Source of the DNA: Sphingomonas sp. 7/4-4
GTDB lineage: Bacteria; Pseudomonadota; Alphaproteobacteria; Sphingomonadales; Sphingomonadaceae
Length of the DNA: 64,000 bases
Reading direction: 5' to 3'
Assembly (NCBI RefSeq): GCF_027941955.1
Contig: NZ_CP115960.1
Span: 2,046,001-2,110,000 of the forward strand
This document shows, piece by piece, positions 26,949 to 35,503 of this stretch. The position numbers and the translations under genes are program-made. The notes under the pieces are model-generated. The model was not told the DNA's origin. It ran no database searches and saw nothing but the letters and a program-made list of their open reading frames with translations. How positions within the stretch are numbered: the stretch's first letter is position 1; each line of letters begins with the position of its first letter.

Positions 26949-28247
26949 ATGCTTCGTCCCCTGCTCTGCGCGCTCGCACTCACCGCCGCCCTGCCCGCCT
27001 CCGCCCAGCTCAGCAGCGCCGAGCGCAAGATCGCCGCGGCGGTCGATAGCGATGCGGAAGGCACGCTCGCCTTGCTCGAGCGAATGGTGAACCAGAATAG
27101 CGGCACGCTGAATCTCGCGGGCGTACGCGCGATGGGCGAGATGCTGCGTCCCGAATTCGAAGCGCTCGGCTTCGAGGTGACATGGATCGACCTGCCCGAA
27201 ACCCAGCGCGCCGGCCACTTCGTCGCCATCCATAAAGGCAATGGCCGCGGCAAGCGGATGCTGCTGATCGCGCATATCGACACGGTGTTCGAAGCGAACT
27301 CGCCCTTCCAGAAATTCCATCGCGAGGGCGACAAGGCGATCGGCCCCGGCGTGGTCGACGACAAGGGCGGGATCGCGGTCATCCTCGCCGCGCTCCGTGC
27401 GATGGACAAGGCCGGCACGCTCAAACAGGCCGACATCCAGGTGATACTCACCGGCGACGAGGAGAAGACCGGCGATCCAATCCCGCTCGCGCGGCGCGAC
27501 CTGATCGAGGCGGGCAAATGGGCCGATGTCGCGCTCGAATTCGAGAATCTCGCGCGCGAAAACGGCCAGGATTTCGGCACCGTCGCACGGCGCAGCGCCA
27601 ATGGCTGGACGCTCACCACCACCGGCAAGACCGGGCATGGCGGCGGTATCTTCAACGCCGAGACCGGCTATGGCGCAATCTACGAGATTGCCCGCATCCT
27701 CGATTCGTGGCGCAGCGGATTGATCGAGGAGAACCTCACCTTCAATGTCGGCGTGATCGGCGGCGGCACGCCCGCGACGATCGACAAGGACGGCGTGCGC
27801 ATCGAAGCATCGGGCAAGACCAACGTGGTGCCCGCCACCGCGATCGCGCGCGGCGACCTGCGCAGCCTCACCCCCGAGCAGGACGCAGCCGCGCGCGCGA
27901 AGATGCAGGCAATCGTCGAGAAGCATCTGCCTGGCACCACGGCCACGCTCGACTTCCAGGACAACACGCCACCGATGGCCCCCACCGAGGGCAATCGCGC
28001 ATTGCTCGCCCGGCTCAACAAGGCCAACCGCGACCTCGGCCTGCCCGAGATGGCCGAATTCCCGCCCGCCAAGCGCGGCGCGGCGGATTCGAGTTTCGTC
28101 GCGGCTTATGCCGACACGCTCGCGGGCATGGGCCCGAGCGGCGGCACGCTGCACGCCGAAGGCGAGTGGCTCGACATCCCCAGCATCGCGCTCCAGGCCA
28201 AGCGCAGCGCGATCCTGATAAGCCGGCTGGCACGCGAGAGGCGCTGA
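26949..28247 (+). CDS. M20-family metallopeptidase (glutamate carboxypeptidase-like)
   Basis: A 432-residue exported enzyme with signal peptide MLRPLLCALALTAALPASAQ. Zinc-site motifs are LLIAHIDTVFE, IGPGVVDDKGG, VILTGDEEKTGD (catalytic Glu pair) and a C-terminal GGTLHAEGEWLD His. The lid domain has TTTGKTGHGGGIF and KTNVVPATAIARGDLR. It belongs to the carboxypeptidase G2-like subgroup that removes C-terminal glutamate. ATG 26949 follows the phytase by 42 bp and could share its transcript. Confidence 0.9.
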   Translation: MLRPLLCALALTAALPASAQLSSAERKIAAAVDSDAEGTLALLERMVNQNSGTLNLAGVRAMGEMLRPEFEALGFEVTWIDLPETQRAGHFVAIHKGNGRGKRMLLIAHIDTVFEANSPFQKFHREGDKAIGPGVVDDKGGIAVILAALRAMDKAGTLKQADIQVILTGDEEKTGDPIPLARRDLIEAGKWADVALEFENLARENGQDFGTVARRSANGWTLTTTGKTGHGGGIFNAETGYGAIYEIARILDSWRSGLIEENLTFNVGVIGGGTPATIDKDGVRIEASGKTNVVPATAIARGDLRSLTPEQDAAARAKMQAIVEKHLPGTTATLDFQDNTPPMAPTEGNRALLARLNKANRDLGLPEMAEFPPAKRGAADSSFVAAYADTLAGMGPSGGTLHAEGEWLDIPSIALQAKRSAILISRLARERR

Positions 28248-28304
28248 CCCGGAACGAACCGGGCATTTGTCGCGTTCGACGCTCGCGTCGAGAGGAGAGC
28301 GGTC

Positions 28305-29763
28305 ATGCGTCGTGCGGTGTTCGGCTCACTCCTCTTCCTCGCCGCCTGCAGCAGCGACGGCAATGGCGACGGCGCCACCCCCACGCCAACCCCGGGCCCC
28401 AATAGCCCGCCGAGCTTTACTTCGGCCGCCACGGCCAGCGTCGCCGAAAATACGGCGCTTGCCTATCAGGCCAGCGCGACCGATCCGGAGGGCAATCCAA
28501 TCACCTTCTCGATCACCGGCGGCGCCGATCAGGCGCGCTTTACGATCAGCGCCGCCGGCGCACTGAGTTTCGCCGCCAACCCCAATTTCGAGCTTCCCGC
28601 CGATGCCGACGGCAACAATATCTACGCCGTCCAGCTGCGTGCCAGCGACGGCACCGCCAACGCGACGCTGGACTTGCAGGTCACAGTCACCAACAGCCGT
28701 GAAGGCATCGCCGTCCGCCGCGTGGGCACCGGCTTCGACCAGCCGATCGACGTGGCGGCGGTGCCGGGCGACAACAGCCGTGTGCTCGTCGCGGAGAAGA
28801 CCGGCGGCGTCTGGTTCCTGACTCCATCCACCGGCGCGAAGGCGCTTGCCTTCCGCGTGACGGGTCTCACCACCGAAAACGAACGGGGGCTGCTCGGAAT
28901 CGCGCCGTCGCCCAACTATGCCACCACCGGCGAGGTCATGGTTCATATGACCGGTACCGCAGGCACGATCTTCATCCGCCAGTGCTTCGTGCCGGGCGGA
29001 GCGTGCAACGACGTGCTGTCGATTCCGCACCCGACCAACAGCAACCATAATGGCGGCTGGATCGCGTGGGGTCCTGACGGCAATCTCTATGTCGCGGCCG
29101 GCGACGGCGGCGGAGGGGCGATCCGAACAACAATGCGCAGAATCCCAATTCGCGGCTCGGCAAGATCCTGCGGCTGGCGCGGGGCGGCGCGGGGGCTTCG
29201 TCGCGGCGCCCGGCAATCCATTCGCAGCGGGGGGCGGCGATCCCTATGTCTTCGCGCTCGGCCTCAGGAATCCCTTCCGCAATTCGTTCGACGGCAACCG
29301 GATCATCATCGCCGATGTCGGCCAGAGCGCGATCGAAGAGCTTGATCTGGCGCGCACCGATCAGCCAGGCCTCAATTTCGGCTGGCGCTTCCTCGAAGGG
29401 ACCCAGCCTTTCTCCGGCACCGCGCCGGCCGGGCTGACCGCACCGGTATCGCAATATGGCCATGGCAGCGGCCCGCGCGAAGGCGGATCGATCATCGGCG
29501 GCTATGTCTATCGCGGCCCGATCACGTCGCTGCAGGGCGCCTATGTCTTCGGCGACTTCATCAGCGGCAATATCTGGACCCTTCCCGCCGCCTCGCTCGT
29601 GCAGGGATCGCTGTTCCCCGCGTCGAGCTACGAACGCCGCAATCAGGATTTCACGCCGGACGCCGGCACGATCGATCAGCTCGTATCGTTCGGTCTCGAT
29701 GGCGTGGGCAACCTCTACATCGTCGATATCGCGGGCGAGATATTCGAGGTGGTTCCGGCGTAA
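28305..29763 (+). CDS. PQQ-dependent sugar dehydrogenase-like lipoprotein with cadherin-like domain, two frame breaks
   Basis: A 486-residue protein with lipobox LFLAACSSD and a Thr/Pro linker. Residues about 38-135 are a cadherin-like repeat (SVAENTALAYQASATDPEGNPI, SDGTANATLDLQVTV). The C-terminal region is a glucose/sorbosone-dehydrogenase beta-propeller: GFDQPIDVAAVPGDNSRVLVAEK, NERGLLGIAPSPNY, NSNHNGGWIAWGPDGNLYVAAGDGG, PYVFALGLRNPFRNSFD, VGQSAIEELDL, GGYVYRGP and GDFISGNIW. Two single-base losses in G runs (29115-29118 and 29191-29195) interrupt the middle. It likely oxidises sugars in the periplasm with PQQ supplied elsewhere. Confidence 0.87.
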
Positions 29764-29855
29764 AGCCGCGCTTCGCGCAAATGCGTTGCAGCTTGCAACC
29801 GCTGACGCCGGCCGCCATCTAGTGCGCCATACCGGAAGTTCGAATCGGAGTCGGG

Positions 29856-31280
29856 ATGCGCAGCTATCTGAAGCACTATATCGACGGTGCCTGGGTCGAG
29901 AGCGACGGCGGCATGCGCCACGAGGTCATCAATCCGGCGACCGAGGCACCCGTCACCGAGATCACGCTCGGCTCGACGGCCGATGTCGACAAGGCGGTCA
30001 CCGCCGCCAGACGCGCCTTCGAAAGCTTCTCGCGCACCAGTGTCGACGAACGCATCGCCCTGATCGAACGGGTTCTCGAAGCCTATAAGACACGTGCTGC
30101 CGACATGGCGGAAGCGATCAGCCTCGAAATGGGCGCGCCGCTCAGCCTCGCCAAATCCGCGCAGGTCGGGTCGGGAATCGGCCACCTGCTGTCCGCCGCC
30201 CGCGCGCTCGGGGAATTCCAGTTCGAGGAGCAGATCGGCAACAGCCTCGTCGTGCACGAGCCCATCGGCGTGGTGGCCATGATCACGCCGTGGAACTGGC
30301 CGCTCAACCAGGTCCTCTCAAAGGTCGCGCCCGCGCTCGCCGCGGGCTGCACGATGGTGCTCAAGCCGTCCGAGGAGGCGCCGGGCTGCGCCGCGATCTT
30401 CGCCGAAGTGATGGATGCGGCAGGCGTGCCGGCCGGCGTGTTCAATCTCGTCAACGGCGACGGCCCCGGCGTCGGCACCGCGCTTTCGCAGCACAAAGGC
30501 GTCGACATGGTGAGCTTCACCGGCTCGACCCGCGCCGGCATCCTCGTCGCGAAGAACGCCGCCGACACCGTCAAGCGCGTCCATCAGGAGCTCGGCGGCA
30601 AATCGCCATCGCTCGTCCTCGAGGGCGCCGATCTCGGCAAGGCAGTCCCGGGCACTCTGTTCAGCGTGCTGATGAATTCGGGGCAGAGCTGCATCGCTCC
30701 CGCACGCCTGCTCGTGCCAAGGTCCCTGCAGGAGCAGGCTGCTGCGATCGCCGCCGCGAATATGAAGGCCGTTCAATGCGGCGATCCTTCCGAAGAGGGC
30801 CGCCACATCGGGCCCGTCGTCAACAAGACCCAATGGGACAAGATCCAGGGCCTGATCGCCAAGGGTCTTGAGGAAGGCGCCAAGCTCGAAATTGGTGGCC
30901 TCGGCCGCCCCGACGGGATCGAGACCGGCTATTTCGTCAAGCCGACCCTGTTCTCGAACGTCCGCAACGACATGACGATCGCGCGCGAAGAGATCTTCGG
31001 CCCCGTCGTCACGATCATCCCCTATGAGGATGAGGAAGACGCGATCCGCATCGCCAACGACACCGATTACGGACTGTCGGCAGTGGTGTTCGGCGATGCC
31101 GAAAGCGTCAAGCGCGTCGCCCCGCGGCTGCGCGCGGGCATGGTCTATGTGAATGGCGGCCAGCCCGATCCGAACCTTCCGTTCGGCGGCTACAAGCAAT
31201 CGGGCAACGGCCGCGAGCATGGCAAGTTCGGACTCGCCGAGTTCCTCGAGGTCAAATCGGTGGTCGGGGTCTTCGCGTAG
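29856..31280 (+). CDS. NAD(P)-dependent aldehyde dehydrogenase
   Basis: A 474-residue class 3-like ALDH. Catalytic Cys lies in NSGQSCIAPARLLV and the general-base Glu in VHQELGGKSPSLVLEGAD; cofactor-site blocks are ITPWNWPLNQ, VLKPSEEAPG and FTGSTRAG. The C-terminal GYKQSGNGREHGKFGLAEFLEVKSV is typical. ATG 29856 gives MRSYLKHYIDGAWV, the family N-terminus. Substrate cannot be read; broad carbon-source aldehydes are possible. No partner gene is obvious. Confidence 0.93.
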   Translation: MRSYLKHYIDGAWVESDGGMRHEVINPATEAPVTEITLGSTADVDKAVTAARRAFESFSRTSVDERIALIERVLEAYKTRAADMAEAISLEMGAPLSLAKSAQVGSGIGHLLSAARALGEFQFEEQIGNSLVVHEPIGVVAMITPWNWPLNQVLSKVAPALAAGCTMVLKPSEEAPGCAAIFAEVMDAAGVPAGVFNLVNGDGPGVGTALSQHKGVDMVSFTGSTRAGILVAKNAADTVKRVHQELGGKSPSLVLEGADLGKAVPGTLFSVLMNSGQSCIAPARLLVPRSLQEQAAAIAAANMKAVQCGDPSEEGRHIGPVVNKTQWDKIQGLIAKGLEEGAKLEIGGLGRPDGIETGYFVKPTLFSNVRNDMTIAREEIFGPVVTIIPYEDEEDAIRIANDTDYGLSAVVFGDAESVKRVAPRLRAGMVYVNGGQPDPNLPFGGYKQSGNGREHGKFGLAEFLEVKSVVGVFA

Positions 31281-31319
31281 AAAGTCCCGGTACCGGCGAT
31301 CAGGCGGCAGCCCGATTGG

Positions 31320-32057
31320 TCAGTGCGAAGCTTCGGCATTCGAAATGAGCACGAAACTGATATTGTCGCTGCCGTCCTTCAGGAGCGCCTCGGCGAGCAA
31401 CTGATCGGCCTCGCCGGCGCGCACCGGATCCAGCGAGCGGCTGAGCCCATCCGAGCAGAGCAGAATCGCTTCGCCCGCGATGATCGGGAAGGATGTGCAG
31501 GCGATCTCAACCGTGGCATCGACGCCGAGCGCGCGGGTGATGACGTGCGCGCGCGGATGATGCACGGCGTCGCTCGCATCGATCAGGCCCTGGTCGAGCA
31601 ATTCCTGGACGAGGCTGTGATCGCGGGTCACCTGTTCCCAGACACCGTGCGCTGCCCGATAGGCGCGGCTGTCTCCGGCCCAGAAGATATGCGCCTCGCC
31701 CCGCGCGATGTGCAGGGCGACGATCGTCGATCCGATGACGCCTCCCGCCACGGCGCTGCGGGCGAATATCTCGTCATTTGCGCGCGCCAGGGCCACCCGG
31801 ATCGCGTCGTTCGTGATCGGGGCCGGATCGTCGGCGAGATCGTGGAGCGCGGCCACGGCGAGCTCGGCGGCGATGTCGCCCCCGCGATGCCCGCCCATGC
31901 CGTCGGCGACTGCCCAGAGCGCGCGATCGGGACGATTGAGGATCCGGTCCTCATTGACCTTGCGCACGCGCCCGACATGCGTTCGCGCCGTCGACTGGTA
32001 TCCGGTGGCGGCCGGTTCTCCGTGAGCGGGAGCGGACGGCACAATAGTCGCGTTCAC
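31320..32057 (-). CDS. PP2C-type Ser/Thr phosphatase (PppA/Stp1-like)
   Basis: A 245-residue PPM phosphatase. Metal motifs are VGRVRKVNEDR (first Asp region), WAVADGMGGHRGGDIAA, IFWAGDSRAYR, VTRDHSLVQELLDQG, LLCSDGLSRSLD and KDGSDNISFVLI. It removes phosphate from Ser/Thr targets and in type VI secretion systems (PppA) opposes PpkA. The GTG start at 32057 overlaps the TagH-like stop (GTGA). Located last in the kinase-FHA-phosphatase triad, it is expected to reset the same circuit. Confidence 0.92.
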   Translation of the reverse strand: MNATIVPSAPAHGEPAATGYQSTARTHVGRVRKVNEDRILNRPDRALWAVADGMGGHRGGDIAAELAVAALHDLADDPAPITNDAIRVALARANDEIFARSAVAGGVIGSTIVALHIARGEAHIFWAGDSRAYRAAHGVWEQVTRDHSLVQELLDQGLIDASDAVHHPRAHVITRALGVDATVEIACTSFPIIAGEAILLCSDGLSRSLDPVRAGEADQLLAEALLKDGSDNISFVLISNAEASH

Positions 32058-33045
32058 TTGCTCTGCTCGGCCGCGGCATAAGCCTGGACGAAAGCACGAT
32101 CGAGCGTCCCTTCCTCCCCTCGAGTTGCCGCGACAGATCGGCATGCCGCGCGGCGATCTCCGCAGATTGCAGCACATGCTTGCTCTTGAGCAGCGAGCCC
32201 TTCGCCGAAACCGCCGCGTCTATTTGGGCAGGATCGAAACTGGTCACCGCCTGGCGGAGCGAGGCCTGCAGCCCGGCAAAGGTCGCGATCAGATGGCGCT
32301 TGACGTCCTGCAGCGAGCCGCTGATCGCCGCGGGCCCTGACAGGAAGCCGCCGACGCCCGAGAGCAGCAAGTCGATCGCGAGGCGCTGGGTGGGCGCCCA
32401 TTTGAACGGGTTGTTGCCCGAACCGCCGATCGTCGTGCGGCTGAGATTGTAGCGGCCGCGCGCGCGGTCGCGCTCGATCATCAAATCGGCGATCCCCAGC
32501 ACCATTTGGCGATAGACCGCGCCCGCGCGCTCCATCACTTCGGCGGGCTCTTCGCTCGACAGCAAGGAGGCATCGAGGCCGGCGCCGCGGCAAAACGCTT
32601 CGAGCAGTGATTCGCCGTCCGACGCGGCGATCGGTTGCGCATCGGTCCAATCGGTCAGGATCGCAGTGGAGGCGCCTAGCGGTGGCGTCAGCACCATGGT
32701 CTTGCCGGTATCGGTGTCTTCGTCGTCGAGCGGCGCGCGGCTCGCGGCGATCCGGAACCGGCCCATGCGCAGCGTGAAGGGAACGCTGATCGGCACGTCG
32801 ACCAGATCGGGCAGCCGATCACCGGTCTCGTCGTCGAACACGCCGTTGGTGCCGATCGGGCGGACGATCAGGCCGTCGGCCGACGCCGCGACCTCGCAAT
32901 GCTCGCGCGAGAGCGCGCGGTCGGGATCGGCGATCGGCCAGTCGCACTTGGTGTCGCGGCCGATGCTGATCGCGCCGTCGCGCAACAGCCGGGCGTCGAT
33001 CGGCTGGACCGAATCGTCGACATCGAAGAGCTGGAGCATGTACAT
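32054..33045 (-). CDS. tagH: FHA-domain protein TagH (type VI secretion-associated), one frame break
   Basis: A 330-residue protein. Residues 1 to about 95 are an FHA phosphothreonine-binding domain (SIGRDTKCDWPI with G29-R30, LSREHCEV, TNG at 66-68). After a linker, residues about 175-330 match the TagH C-terminal domain: NPFKWAPTQRLAIDLLL, GFLSGPAAISGSLQDVKRHLIATFAGLQASL. One base is lost in CCCC 32115-32118; restoring it gives EGEEGTLDRAFVQAYAAAEQSK and the stop at 32054. In Pseudomonas, Fha1 phosphorylated by PpkA licenses secretion assembly. It starts one base after the kinase stop. Confidence 0.85.
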
Positions 33046-33046
33046 T

Positions 33047-34711
33047 TTACGCCGCCCGCTTCGGCGCGATCTGGATGCAGGTCGCGTCCAGCGCGGGCTC
33101 CTCGGCCGCCTGCGCGCCGTTCAGCCGCGGCTCCATCTCGCTTGCCAGCCTATTGAAACCGTCGAACAGCGCGCCGATCTCGTCGCGCCGCCGGTGCGAG
33201 ATGCGGGAAGCGAAACCGTTCGCGCGCGCCTCATCGAAGCTCTGCTGCAGCCGGCGCAACGGCCGCACGACCATCGCGCCACTCATATAGCCGATCACCA
33301 GCACGACGAGCATGATGATCGAGGCGAGCACGAGCAGCCAGGTTCGCGCATTCATCATCGCCGCATCGAGCGAAGTGCGCGGCAGCAGGATGTCGACCGA
33401 ACCGAAATCGGCCCCGGCGTAGCGGATCGGCCGGATGAAGCGCAGCGCGCCGCCCTTGCCGTCCGGCGCGTTGGTGACGGCCGGACCGGTCGCCGCGCTC
33501 AGCCGCTGTTCGTCCATCGGCGCGGAATAATGCCGCCCGATGCGCTCGCCATCGCTCGCCGCGCGGATCGTGCCGCTCGCGTCGGTCACGACAATCCCGC
33601 GTACGCCACCGCCCTGGCTAGCCGCCGCCACGAAGGCCTGCAAAGCCGCCCAGTCCTGCTGCTCCGGCGGAAGCCCGGCATTGTCGGCGAGCAGGACTGC
33701 CGCATTCTGGGTAACGAAGGTGGCGATCGTCTCGCCCGATGTGGTTGCCATATGCTCCAACGCGCGCTGCTGACGCGTCAGGATCGTCGAGATGCTCAGC
33801 AGCAGCGCGACGAGCGTGATCGTCACCAAAGCGAGCGGCAGCTTGACCCGGATGGAAAGGCCGCGACGGACCACTGCGTCCTCGGCGTTCAACGCCGCGC
33901 CCTCGCGCTCGAGCGCCTGCACGAGTTGCGCACCGTCGGCGAAGCGCTGATCCGGCTTCTTGGCGAGCAATTTCTCGATGATCTGACGCAGCCCCGGCGG
34001 GCAATCGGCGGCGGAGCGCTCGATCGGCGCGACCTTCTCCTGCGCGATCTGCAGCGCGAGCGTGGCGAGCCCGGTGGCGTCGAATGCGCTCTTGCCGGTG
34101 AGCATCTCGTAGAGCACCGCGCCGAGCGAAAACAGATCGGAGCGCGGGTCCACGGGCAGGCCCAGCGCCTGTTCGGGGCTCATGTAGCGCGGCGTACCGA
34201 TCATCTGCCCCGCCTGCGTCCGGGCCAGTTGGCCCTCGCTCTCGCCGATGCGCGCGACGCCGAAGTCCAGCAGCTTCGCGGTCTTGCCGTCCGCGGAGAG
34301 CAGGATGTTCGACGGCTTCACGTCGCGGTGCACGATCCCCAGCGAATGGGCGTAAGCGAGCGCGCCGCTGAGCTGCACGCCCAGCGCCAACACGCGCTCG
34401 AACGGCATGCGCCCCTGCGCCTGCAGCACCGCGTCGATCGGCAGCCCCTCTATGAGCTCCATTGCGATGTACGGCACGCCATCGGCCTCGCCGACGTCGT
34501 AGATGGTGGCGATATTGGGATGATTGAGCGCGCCCGCGGCACGTGCCTCGCGCAGGAAGCGGGCGCCGAGTTCCGGATCGCGGCGATAATCAGGCTTGAG
34601 CGCCTTGATCGCCACCACGCGCCCGATGTCCGGATCATGCGCGCGAAAAACGTCCGCCATCGCGCCTTCGCCGATGCGTGCTTCGATCCTGTATCGGCCC
34701 AGCTTTTCCAT
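33047..34711 (-). CDS. Membrane Ser/Thr protein kinase (PpkA-like)
   Basis: A 554-residue eukaryotic-type kinase. Residues 7-260 are the kinase domain: IGEGAMADVF P-loop, catalytic K36, HRDVKPSN (D130), DFG at 149-151, GTPRYMSPEQ. A transmembrane helix near residue 285 (LPLALVTITLVALLLSISTIL) leads to a periplasmic double-beta sensor-like region (VTDASGTIRAASDGERIG), a second helix (LLVLASIIMLVVLVIGYM) and a HAMP-like segment ending in the cytoplasm. This topology matches PpkA. It likely senses an envelope signal and phosphorylates TagH. An LysM lipoprotein gene lies upstream with a 67-bp gap. Confidence 0.92.
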   Translation of the reverse strand: MEKLGRYRIEARIGEGAMADVFRAHDPDIGRVVAIKALKPDYRRDPELGARFLREARAAGALNHPNIATIYDVGEADGVPYIAMELIEGLPIDAVLQAQGRMPFERVLALGVQLSGALAYAHSLGIVHRDVKPSNILLSADGKTAKLLDFGVARIGESEGQLARTQAGQMIGTPRYMSPEQALGLPVDPRSDLFSLGAVLYEMLTGKSAFDATGLATLALQIAQEKVAPIERSAADCPPGLRQIIEKLLAKKPDQRFADGAQLVQALEREGAALNAEDAVVRRGLSIRVKLPLALVTITLVALLLSISTILTRQQRALEHMATTSGETIATFVTQNAAVLLADNAGLPPEQQDWAALQAFVAAASQGGGVRGIVVTDASGTIRAASDGERIGRHYSAPMDEQRLSAATGPAVTNAPDGKGGALRFIRPIRYAGADFGSVDILLPRTSLDAAMMNARTWLLVLASIIMLVVLVIGYMSGAMVVRPLRRLQQSFDEARANGFASRISHRRRDEIGALFDGFNRLASEMEPRLNGAQAAEEPALDATCIQIAPKRAA

Positions 34712-34778
34712 AACGCCTTCCGGCTCCGCCCGACCTGTGGCTTAGCGGCGGAGACTTAAGGATTTATTGTGCGCAGCC

Positions 34779-35503
34779 TCATTGTCGCGCGCGCACGGTG
34801 GCGGCGATCCGCTGGGCGCGCTGGAGATCGCGCAGGATCATCGCATTGCCCGGATCCAGCGCATTAGCACGCTGAAGCTGCGTCACTGCCTCTTTCACTG
34901 CCCCCGGTTGAGCGCCGCCAGCCCCGCAGAGCGCGCGCGCTGAGCCGCAGCCGGGTTCGCGGCGGGCTTTGCAGGCACAGAGGCCGGGGCGGCAGGCTTC
35001 GACCTGGGCGCCGCGGGTGCGGACCGCGACGGCCGCTCCGGCGCCGGCTGCACCTTGGGACGCGGTGGCGTTCCCGGGATGCGGATGGCCTGCCCGGCTG
35101 CCAGCGCCGAAGGGTTGACCAAGCCATTGTAGCGCGCGAGCTGGTACGCTTTCAGGCGATTGCCGAGCAGACGCTCGGCCAATTGCTCGATCGTCTCGCC
35201 GGGCCGCACGACATAGGGATAGCTGACCGGTCCCAGTTGCTCCTGCGGATCGCCCGCGATCGAATCGCGCAGCAACAGCAGTTGCGGGTTCATCGGCTCG
35301 CGCTTCAGCAATGGCTCCAGCTGCTCCCCGGCGCCCTTGGAGTCGCCCTGCATCAGCAGCGCCTGGACGCCATCGATGTCGCTTTCCGCCACTGCAACCG
35401 GCACCGGCACCGGCGCGGTCTTTGGCGGCGGCGCTTTCGAACAGGCGGCGAGCGCGAGTGCGCCTGCCAGCGCGGCAAGGCGCAGGATCGATCGGTGCTT
35501 CAT
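34779..35503 (-). CDS. LysM lipoprotein with TPR-like tail, one frame break
   Basis: A 241-residue lipoprotein (LALAACSK lipobox). Residues about 95-145 form a LysM peptidoglycan-binding motif (YVVRPGETIEQLAERLLG...LARYNGLVNPSALAAGQAIRIP). A Pro/Ala-rich linker follows. One base is missing in CCCCC 34901-34905; with it the tail AVKEAVTQLQRANALDPGNAMILRD reads as a TPR-like repeat, and the stop is at 34779. The ATG overlaps the GGDEF/EAL stop (ATGA), linking envelope binding with c-di-GMP turnover and possibly with the kinase just downstream. Confidence 0.87.

Noticed and set aside
31320-34711. A type VI secretion locus
   Set aside because: Only the phosphorylation triad is present; no TssA-M, Hcp, VgrG or ClpV genes in the window.
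32666-34759. 697-codon open frame antisense to tagH and the kinase
   Set aside because: Shadow of the kinase, whose catalytic motifs are complete on the other strand.
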